Source: Actinomycetes bacterium (GTDB lineage: Bacteria; Actinomycetota; Actinomycetes; Mycobacteriales; Mycobacteriaceae). Taken from it: a stretch of 64,000 bases of DNA. This document shows, in pieces, positions 53,601 through 59,937 of the stretch. The DNA is taken from NCBI GenBank assembly GCA_023461275.1, contig JAEYMI010000074.1, positions 124,001 to 188,000 on the forward strand. The letters run 5' to 3'. The number at the start of each line of letters is the position of its first letter. Within the stretch, counting starts at the first letter, position 1. Position numbers and translations under genes: made by a program. The notes below the pieces were generated by a model. It was not told the origin of the DNA. It ran no database searches and saw nothing but the letters and a program-made list of their open reading frames with translations.

Positions 53601-54534
53601 CGGTCATCATCGTGACGTAGGTGGCGAAAGCCAGGAACGTCCCCGCGGTGATGTGGCCGTTCAGGGTGAGCCATCCGCCCACCGCGATGATCGCCACCAT
53701 GCCGAGCTGCGGGATGGCCGCCATCGTCGGGCCGAACTTGGCGTTGATCTTTCCCGCGCGCAGGCGCAGTGAGTACAGCCGTGCGCCGAGACCGACGAGC
53801 TCGTCGACGGCGCGGCTCTCCTGACCGAAACCCTTGACCACCCGCACACCGGTGACCGTCTCCTCGACGTGCTGCGCGACGTCGGCGGCGGCCTGCTGCG
53901 CCGACCACGTGGCGGCGAACAGCTTCTTACGGGTGGAGAAGACCACCACGCCGACGAGCGGGATGATCGCCAACGCGATCAGCGTGAGCAGCGGCGAGAG
54001 GTAGGCCATGATGGCGATCGCGAAGACCACCTGGATGATCGCGCCCGCCGAGATCGGGACCATCGCCAGCAGGCCCTGCACGATCTGCAGATCCGAGATG
54101 GAGCGGGACACGATCTGGCCGGTTCGGATCTGATTCTGCGCGTGGCCGTCCAGATGCAGCAACGTGTCGAGCAACCGGAGGCGCAGGGCATTCTGCACGT
54201 TGATCGACAGCCGTCCGGCGGTCAGTCTGCGGCCGAATTGGCAGGCGTAGCGGACAAAGGCCAGTACCACCAACGCGACGACGATCACCGTCAGCGGCGT
54301 GTTGTCTGCTGCCACGCCGGTGGCGTGGTCGATGGCGGCCTTGGCCAGCAATGGCACCACCAGATCGACCGCGACGGCGATCAGGGTCACCGTGAGGGTG
54401 AGTACCACCAGTCCCCGGAACCGCAGGCATTCCCGGGTGAGTCGACGAATCCATCCGGTCGACGCGGTGGGCGAGTCGGCCGGCTGCCCCGGGCGTCGGT
54501 GGATAAGTGTTGTGCGGGTGAGTGTTTCAGTCAC
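50686..54534 (-). CDS. Fused tandem ABC exporter (two TMD-NBD halves in one chain)
   Basis: This 1282-residue polypeptide contains two complete type IV exporter halves, each with about six helices and an ATPase. Half 1 has Walker A VGGPGSGKST, signature LSGGQRQR and Walker B VLVLDDATSAVD, where the catalytic Glu is Asp. Half 2 has VGRTGAGKST, signature LSSGQRQL and LLLLDEATATLD. The Asp in half 1 and the altered signature in half 2 fall in the same composite ATP site, as in heterodimeric exporters with one degenerate site. It resembles the large M. tuberculosis multidrug ABC protein Rv0194 in layout. GTG 54534 overlaps the stop of the EcsC-like gene. Confidence 0.87.
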   Translation of the reverse strand: MTETLTRTTLIHRRPGQPADSPTASTGWIRRLTRECLRFRGLVVLTLTVTLIAVAVDLVVPLLAKAAIDHATGVAADNTPLTVIVVALVVLAFVRYACQFGRRLTAGRLSINVQNALRLRLLDTLLHLDGHAQNQIRTGQIVSRSISDLQIVQGLLAMVPISAGAIIQVVFAIAIMAYLSPLLTLIALAIIPLVGVVVFSTRKKLFAATWSAQQAAADVAQHVEETVTGVRVVKGFGQESRAVDELVGLGARLYSLRLRAGKINAKFGPTMAAIPQLGMVAIIAVGGWLTLNGHITAGTFLAFATYVTMMTGLARLLTGLIVSAQLARAAVDRVYDVSEHPRDPRSDNTATLPDGPLGLRLDRVGFAFGDRQVLDDVSLTVEPGECVAVVGGPGSGKSTLADLVSRFYEPGTGRIELLADDGPHDLSSLSPDSLHAAVSVVFDEPFLYSESIGANIALGPESTAAERSRVIDAAERADALEFIEALPDGFDTVVGERGLTLSGGQRQRVALARALYAASRVLVLDDATSAVDATTEQRILGHLRQRRSTMLVLAHRRSTLMLADRVAVLEHGRITDVGTVAELEQRSPLFRSLMSATPIDPTVDAVALDGPRPTDAELWPAEPTEPAPPTDDRAPTPTPGSGPSGRGGGVASALGSMPATPELLAAVDALPPADEDPRVDVAEQRRENPTFSLWGLLRPVRWLLVAAVVGIAIDTLAGLVFPSLARAVLNAATAADERTLWIASGIGVIVVAVGWIATWAMTITSTRAGERILFGLRVRSYAHLQRLGLDYYERELSGRIMTRMTTDVDALSTFLQTGLSTAIVAVLTVVGVTVALVLTDPLLGMIMLPVLPLLAVSTFAFRRIAASAYTRSRELVSVVNADFQENIAGIRTTQAYRHTDVASDRFTARTLAWVDARMTSQKAISVYFPSITLMSDLATAAAIAVGAHQISTGHLQAGTLVAFVLYLSMLFGPVQQLSQVFDGYQQAAVGLRRIADLLRTRSTLVTRADQRDPGPDGFDGHVQLDDVTFRYERADVDALSAVDLDIPPGGSLALVGRTGAGKSTVVKLLARFYDPTAGAVRMDGTDIRDITLDGYRHRLGVVPQEAHLFTGTVASNIAYGRPDSDEATITAAARAVGADAMIASLPGGMRHPIGERGQGLSSGQRQLVALARAELVEPDLLLLDEATATLDQATEGLVLAAGAAVTRQRTSVIVAHRLATAARADRIAVVDHGRIVELGTHDELLSFDGRYRAFWEAGVDPDADGVAIETTRIRTGTTISDG

Positions 54535-55274
54535 CTGGTGCCGGTGGGCAGCGGACGGTCGGCGACCACCTCGCCGTCGATCGTCCATGTGGTCGGGGGC
54601 GGGCCGAACGCTTCACGCGCGTTGGCGATGACCTTCTTGCCCAGCATGCGATTGCCCGCGCCACCGATCACCGCGCCGATACCGGCCGGCATCAGCTTGC
54701 CGAAGATCAACGGGGCACGTTTGATCGCGTACTTCTTGGTGAGCTTGTTGATCAGCGTCCTGTTGAGCTTGCCCAGACCGCCGCCGGGGATCGCGGCGCC
54801 ACCGAGCCTGCGCAGTGCGCCGCCGCGGATGCCGACCAGTCGGCCGAGAGCGGCCACGCCCTCCTCGCCGAGGCTGACCGCGAGTACCAACGTCTTGCGC
54901 TTCTCCGAATCGTGCACGGGGATGCCGTGCACCTCGGCGATGGCCAGCGCGAGCAGTGCCGAGGCCTCCAGGAACAGTGCGGTCTCACCGGTCATCGCGC
55001 CGATCGCGGTCATGGTGCCGATGCCGGGGACGGCGGCGGTGGCGCCCACTGCACTGCCCGAGCCGGTCACCGCGGTGAGATAGAGCTTCTCGATCCGACG
55101 GATGATCTGGGCGGGCGTCTCGTCGGGGTGGGCCGCCTTGAGGTTGTTGACGTACTTGGTCACCGCGGGCGCCTGCAGACGTTGCGCGCGATCGATGATC
55201 GACCCGGTGGCCTCGACTGCCTTGGCCGACGGTCGGCCGGTGGCCGCGGTGGGGTCCTGGTTCTTGTTGCTCAT
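54531..55274 (-). CDS. EcsC-like conserved protein
   Basis: This 247-residue protein has an N-terminal helical region (YVNNLKAAHPDETPAQIIRRIEKLYL), a Gly/Ala-rich hydrophobic middle (VGATAAVPGIGTMTAIGAMTGETALFLEASALLALAIAEVHGI) and a second basic/glycine-rich part (IPAGIGAVIGGAGNRMLGKKVI in outline). The pattern fits the EcsC family, which is linked to ABC transporter function, but the match is by eye. It overlaps both neighbours by four bases (ATGA/GTGA), so it is coupled to the hydroquinone reductase and the fused exporter. Confidence 0.5.
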   Translation of the reverse strand: MSNKNQDPTAATGRPSAKAVEATGSIIDRAQRLQAPAVTKYVNNLKAAHPDETPAQIIRRIEKLYLTAVTGSGSAVGATAAVPGIGTMTAIGAMTGETALFLEASALLALAIAEVHGIPVHDSEKRKTLVLAVSLGEEGVAALGRLVGIRGGALRRLGGAAIPGGGLGKLNRTLINKLTKKYAIKRAPLIFGKLMPAGIGAVIGGAGNRMLGKKVIANAREAFGPPPTTWTIDGEVVADRPLPTGTR

Positions 55275-56344
55275 GAGGTGGGCACCCAATCTGCTGGAGG
55301 GACGATCTCTGCCGGTCGCGGGGGAGGTGGTGGTGTTCCGTCGCCGAATGGGCGTCCCCCGAGATCTGAACGATCATGGGGGGTCAGCCAGTTCCGCAGA
55401 TCCGGGCCGTCCGGAACGATCCCGGTGGGATTGATGTCGCGGTGGACAACGTAGTAGTGCTCTTTGATCTGAGCGAAGTCGACGGTGTCGCCGAATCCGG
55501 GGGTCTGGAACAGGTCACGCGCATACGCCCACAGCACTGGCATCTCGCTGAGCTTGGTCCGGTTGCATTTGAAGTGTCCGTGATAGACCGGATCGAATCT
55601 CACCAGCGTGGTGAACAGGCGCACATCGGCTTCGGTGATCGTGTCGCCGACCAGATAGCGTTGTGTGGCAAGGCGTTCGGAGAGTTCGTCGAGCTTGGTG
55701 AACAGGCGTGCGTAGGCCTTGTCGTAGGAGTCCTGGCTGCCGGCGAAGCCGCACCGGTAGACCCCGTTGTTCACCTCGGTGTACACACCTTTGTTGACCG
55801 CGTCGATCTCGTCACGCAGATGCTCCGGGTAGAGGTCGGGCGCACCCTCGCGGTGATACTCGGTCCACTCCAGCTCGAAATCGATGGTGATCTGCGGGAA
55901 GTCGTTGGTGACGACCTCGCCGGAGGGGACGTCGACGATGGCCGGGACGGTGATGCCCTTCGGGTAGCCGGGAAAGCGCTTCTCGTAGGCGTCTTTCAAC
56001 CGCGGTATACCGAGCACGGGGTCGAGGCCATCGGGGTCGAGGTCGAACGTCCATGAGTTGGCGTCGTGGGTGGGGCCGCACAGTCCCATCGAAATGGCGT
56101 CCTCAAGGCCGAGGAGTCGGCGCACGATGATGGTGCGATTGGCCCACGGGCACGCCCGTGCCGCGACGAGGCGGTATCGGCCGGGCTCGACGGGGTAGCC
56201 GTCGCGCCCGTCTCGGGTGATGCGGGTCTCGATGTACTTGGTGTCGCGGACGAACTCCTGGCCACCGGTGACGTACGAGCCCTGTGTGCTCGGTGCATCT
56301 ACTTCGGAGTGTGCCGCTGCCTCGGAAGTTTCTGTTCCGCTCAT
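55271..56344 (-). CDS. Glutathionyl-hydroquinone reductase-like protein (Xi-class GST)
   Basis: This 357-residue protein has the Xi-class GST pattern: YRLVAARACPWANRTIIVRRLLGL with the catalytic Cys in CPWA, then GITVPAIVDVPSGEVVTNDFPQI and the C-terminal helical domain with RYLVGDTITEADVRLFTTLVRFD. Such enzymes reduce thiol-conjugated hydroquinones. Actinobacteria make mycothiol instead of glutathione, so a mycothiol adduct is the likely substrate here (inference). The frame extends to 56443, but ATG 56344 leaves the palindromic operator free. It is the first gene of the operon with the EcsC-like and ABC genes. Confidence 0.88.
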   Translation of the reverse strand: MSGTETSEAAAHSEVDAPSTQGSYVTGGQEFVRDTKYIETRITRDGRDGYPVEPGRYRLVAARACPWANRTIIVRRLLGLEDAISMGLCGPTHDANSWTFDLDPDGLDPVLGIPRLKDAYEKRFPGYPKGITVPAIVDVPSGEVVTNDFPQITIDFELEWTEYHREGAPDLYPEHLRDEIDAVNKGVYTEVNNGVYRCGFAGSQDSYDKAYARLFTKLDELSERLATQRYLVGDTITEADVRLFTTLVRFDPVYHGHFKCNRTKLSEMPVLWAYARDLFQTPGFGDTVDFAQIKEHYYVVHRDINPTGIVPDGPDLRNWLTPHDRSDLGGRPFGDGTPPPPPRPAEIVPPADWVPTS

Positions 56345-56398
56345 GGGTTCCACAGTAATGATCGGATCGGAGGTGTTGGCATCCGGTAGTCGGACCGG

Positions 56399-56418
56399 TA
56401 TATTCCACTTGGAATATA
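56399..56418. promoter_or_regulatory. Perfect palindrome TATATTCC-N4-GGAATATA, PadR operator candidate
   Basis: This perfect eight-base inverted repeat with a four-base centre lies 25 bases before the padR start and 55 bases before the divergent reductase start. Both promoters must pass here, so one repressor could control both operons. Its composition is much more AT-rich than its surroundings. Confidence 0.7.
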
Positions 56419-56443
56419 TGAGCCGAAAGAGAGGGCGCCGCAC

Positions 56444-57139
56444 ATGTCGGACACCTGTCGGCCTCAGCTATCGCCCGTGTCGTTGCTGGCGCTCGGGCTC
56501 GTCGTCGAGCGACCCATGCATCCCTACGAGATGTTCCAGACCATCGTCGAGCGTCAGGAGGATCGGCTCGCCAAGATCCGCCCCGGCACGCTCTATCACG
56601 CGGTCGACCGGTTGGCCTCGCAAGGATTGATCGAGGTCCACGAGGTCCAGCGGGAGGGTAATCGTCCCGAGCGCACCGTCTATGCCATCACCGCCGACGG
56701 TCGCCGCGTACTGGCCGACGGTCTCGAGCAGACCATCGCGAGCCATCCCGTCGAGTACCCCGAGATCTACCTCGCGTTGTCCGAGGCGCACGGCCTCCCA
56801 CGAACCCTCGTCGTCGAACTGCTCGAAAAGCGCGTGGCGGCGATGCGCGGCGAACTCGACATCGTGGTCAGTGCGCGCGACGGCGCCGCGGGCCGCGGAG
56901 TACCGGAGATGTTCTACCTCGACGTCGGGTGCCGACTCGCGACGCTGCGAGCCCAGATCGACTGGATCGACGATCTCATCGAACGACTACGTTCCAACCG
57001 GATCGAGTGGCTCGACGATCCCGAATCGCCCTATGCCACAGAGCAAGTCAAGCGCCTACAGGAGCTGTATCACCCGGCAAACCGGGATGCAGTGTCCACA
57101 CAGCAGTCGTCCACCACACAGAAAGTCTCGAATTCATGA
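56444..57139 (+). CDS. PadR family transcriptional repressor
   Basis: This 231-residue repressor has the PadR winged HTH (LSPVSLLALGLVVERPMHPYEM, LAKIRPGTLYHAVDRLASQGLIE) and a C-terminal PadR_C-type helical domain (RVAAMRGELDIVV, LRAQIDWIDDLIERLR). PadR repressors usually respond to phenolics or drugs and control adjacent pumps. The MFS pump start overlaps its stop (ATGA), and a perfect palindrome lies just upstream. It is therefore likely to control the pump, itself and the divergent reductase-exporter operon. Confidence 0.9.
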   Translation: MSDTCRPQLSPVSLLALGLVVERPMHPYEMFQTIVERQEDRLAKIRPGTLYHAVDRLASQGLIEVHEVQREGNRPERTVYAITADGRRVLADGLEQTIASHPVEYPEIYLALSEAHGLPRTLVVELLEKRVAAMRGELDIVVSARDGAAGRGVPEMFYLDVGCRLATLRAQIDWIDDLIERLRSNRIEWLDDPESPYATEQVKRLQELYHPANRDAVSTQQSSTTQKVSNS

Positions 57140-58662
57140 CCGCACCCCCGTTCAAATCGGCGACCAATCGGCCCTGGCTGGCGCTGATGGCACTCTGCGT
57201 CGGCTTCTTCATGATCCTGGTCGACCTGACGATCGTCGCCGTCGCGCAGCCGGAGATCCAGGTGGCGTTGCACACCGACGTCAACGGCATCGTCTGGGTG
57301 ACCAGTGCCTACCTGCTCACCTACGCCGTGCCGCTGCTGATCACCGGCCGCCTCGGCGACAAGTTCGGCCCCAAGCGGGTCTATCAGGCCGGTTTGGTGG
57401 TGTTCACCGCTGCCAGCGTCTGGTGTGGGTTCTCCGATTCGATCGGTGAACTGATCGCCGCGCGCGGTCTGCAGGGCATCGGTGCCGCGCTCATCACGCC
57501 GCAGACCATGGCGATGATCTCCCGGATCTTCCCGCCGGAGAAGCGCGGCGCGGCCATGGGTGTGTGGGGCACGGTTGCCGGTGTCGCGACGCTGGTCGGA
57601 CCACTGCTCGGTGGCATTCTGACCGACAGCCTGGGCTGGGAATGGATCTTCTTCGTGAACCTGCCGGTGGGCATCGCCGGGCTGATCCTGGCCGCGACGT
57701 TGGTCCCCGAAGTCGACACCCATGACCACTCCTTCGACTGGATCGGCGTGGCGCTCTCGGCAATAGGCCTCTCGGCGTTGGTGTTCGGTATCCAGGATGG
57801 CGAGAAGTACGACTGGGCGCCGTGGATCTGGGCGCTGATCATCGGCGGCATCGTCGTCTTCGGGCTCTTCATCTACTGGCAGTCGCGGATCAAGACCGAG
57901 CCGCTGGTGCCGCTGTCGCTGTTCCGGGACCGGAACTTCTCGGTGTCCAACATCGGCATTGCATCGATGGGCTTCGCGATCTCCGGCCTGATGATCCCGA
58001 TGATGTTCTTCCTGCAGCTCGTGGGCGGCATGTCGCCGACGCAGTCGGCGGTGGTGATGGTCCCGATGGCTGTGATGACCGGTGTCCTCGCGCCGATCAT
58101 CGGCCGCATTCTGGACAAGGTGCATCCGACGATCATCATCTCGTCAGCCCTGCTGCTGGCGTCGATCTCGATCTTCTGGTTCGCGACGATCACCACATCG
58201 ACCACCCCGGTGTGGCAGCTGATCCTGCCGCTGGGGCTGATGGGTATCGCCTCGGCCGGAATCTGGGCGCCGCTGGCGGCGACCGCAACCCGCAACCTGC
58301 CGTGGCATCAGGCCGGGGCCGGTGCCGGGGTCTACAACACGACGCGAATGATCGGGTCGGTCATCGGTTCGGCGGCGGTGGGAGCACTGATGCAGACCAG
58401 GATTGCGGCCAACCTGCCCGGTATCGACACCGCCGAGCACGGTGCGTCGGTCTCGCAGCTGCCGGTCGAGGCGTTCGGTCACCTGGTCCGCGAACCGTTC
58501 GCGACGGCGATGGGTCAGACGCTCTACCTGCCGGCCATCGCGCTGTTGTTCGGTGTGGTCGCCACCCTGTTCCTCAAGCGGCCTGCCCAGCGCAGCTACC
58601 CGCCGGTTCCCGCGTCCGTGGCCGTCGCCGAGGGAGAGGTCGAGGGCGCCGGCGCAGCCTGA
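57136..58662 (+). CDS. MFS drug:proton antiporter, DHA2 (EmrB/QacA) type
   Basis: This 508-residue efflux pump has about 14 transmembrane helices. The first is LALMALCVGFFMILVDLTIVAVAQP with the acidic residue typical of DHA2 pumps, and GRLGDKFGPKRVY is the MFS motif A. The C-motif-like GVWGTVAGVATLVGPLLGG marks antiporters. The M. tuberculosis counterpart near kgd by order is Rv1250. It is coupled to padR. Confidence 0.9.
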   Translation: MTAPPFKSATNRPWLALMALCVGFFMILVDLTIVAVAQPEIQVALHTDVNGIVWVTSAYLLTYAVPLLITGRLGDKFGPKRVYQAGLVVFTAASVWCGFSDSIGELIAARGLQGIGAALITPQTMAMISRIFPPEKRGAAMGVWGTVAGVATLVGPLLGGILTDSLGWEWIFFVNLPVGIAGLILAATLVPEVDTHDHSFDWIGVALSAIGLSALVFGIQDGEKYDWAPWIWALIIGGIVVFGLFIYWQSRIKTEPLVPLSLFRDRNFSVSNIGIASMGFAISGLMIPMMFFLQLVGGMSPTQSAVVMVPMAVMTGVLAPIIGRILDKVHPTIIISSALLLASISIFWFATITTSTTPVWQLILPLGLMGIASAGIWAPLAATATRNLPWHQAGAGAGVYNTTRMIGSVIGSAAVGALMQTRIAANLPGIDTAEHGASVSQLPVEAFGHLVREPFATAMGQTLYLPAIALLFGVVATLFLKRPAQRSYPPVPASVAVAEGEVEGAGAA

Positions 58663-58721
58663 CGCGCCTGGCTGGCTCAGCCTCCACGGCTCTGTCGGTG
58701 GGCGGTCGTACGGTGTTGTCC

Positions 58722-59924
58722 ATGCGCATCCTGCACACCTCCGACTGGCACCTGGGACGTACGTTCCACGGCGTCGAGCTCCTCGCCGACCAGCGTCGTG
58801 CGTTGTCGGGGATCGCGGAGATCGTGGCGTCGGAGTCGGTGGATGTGGTGATCGTCGCGGGCGACGTCTACGACAGGTCGGTTCCCTCCGCCGACGCCGT
58901 GCGCGTGTACGACGCGGGGTTGGCCGAGATCGCCGCTGCCGGAGCGGAGATCGTCGTCACCTCGGGTAATCACGATTCGCCGACGCGGCTGGGCGCCGGG
59001 TCGTCGTTCGCTGCTGCCGGTGGTCTGCACCTGCGTACCTCGATCGCCGAGATCGATCGCCCGGTGCTGCTCGACGACGACCACGGCGCCGTGGCGATCT
59101 ACGGTATTCCGTACCTCGAACCCGATACCGCGCGTGGCGAACTCGGGGTGGACGGGGCACGCAGTCACGCCGAGGTGCTGGGTGCGGCGATGGATCGTGT
59201 CCGCGCCGACCTCGACGGTCGTGACGCCCGCTCGATCGTGGTCGCCCATGCTTTCGTCGTCGGCGGTGTGGCGTCGGAGTCAGAGCGGTCCATCAGCGTC
59301 GGCGGAGTGGAAACCGTTGCCGCCGATACCTTCTCCGGTGCCGACTATGTGGCGCTCGGCCATCTGCACTCGCCACAGGAAATCACCGAGACGGTCCGCT
59401 ACAGCGGTTCGGTGATCCCGTATTCGTTCGGTGAGAAGTCCGACCGCAAGGCGGTATGGATCGTCGACCTCGATGCCGACGGTGTCAGCGAGATCCGCGC
59501 ACACGAGTTGCCGGTGGTACGTGGATTGAGTGCGCTCAGTGGCACCCTGGAAGAACTGCTCACCGACGACGCGTTCGCCGACGCCGAGGAGCACTACGTC
59601 GAGGCCACCCTCACCGACGCCATTCGTCCGATCGACGCGATGCGTCGTCTGCGCGAACGCTTTCCGCATGCGGTGCACGTCACGTGGGATCGGCCGCATG
59701 TGGGGGATGGGGTGGACTACCGCTCGCGGGTCCACGGGCGCTCCGACGCCGATGTCGTCGCCTCGTTCGTTGCCGACACCCGCGACGAGCCGACGCCGGG
59801 TGAGACGCGGCTCATCGAGCAGGCGCTGAGAGCTGTTGTCGGCGAACCTGATTCCGAGGTTGCCGATGGTTCGGCCGAGTGGGCGCTCTTCGACCTGCCG
59901 GAACCGATCGCGGAATCGGCGTAA
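58722..59924 (+). CDS. sbcD: SbcCD nuclease subunit SbcD
   Basis: SbcD is the Mre11-type nuclease of the SbcCD complex, which cleaves hairpins and ends in DNA repair. The 400-residue protein has the phosphoesterase blocks HTSDWHLGRTFHG at the N-terminus, VAGDVYDRSVP, TSGNHDSPTRLG, VVAHAFVVGG and ALGHLHSPQ, then a capping domain. The ATG at 58722 gives the exact family start (MRILHTSDWHLG); the upstream open frame overlaps the MFS gene and is rejected. sbcC follows after 13 bases. Confidence 0.95.
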   Translation: MRILHTSDWHLGRTFHGVELLADQRRALSGIAEIVASESVDVVIVAGDVYDRSVPSADAVRVYDAGLAEIAAAGAEIVVTSGNHDSPTRLGAGSSFAAAGGLHLRTSIAEIDRPVLLDDDHGAVAIYGIPYLEPDTARGELGVDGARSHAEVLGAAMDRVRADLDGRDARSIVVAHAFVVGGVASESERSISVGGVETVAADTFSGADYVALGHLHSPQEITETVRYSGSVIPYSFGEKSDRKAVWIVDLDADGVSEIRAHELPVVRGLSALSGTLEELLTDDAFADAEEHYVEATLTDAIRPIDAMRRLRERFPHAVHVTWDRPHVGDGVDYRSRVHGRSDADVVASFVADTRDEPTPGETRLIEQALRAVVGEPDSEVADGSAEWALFDLPEPIAESA

Positions 59925-59937
59925 AGGCCACGGTGAC

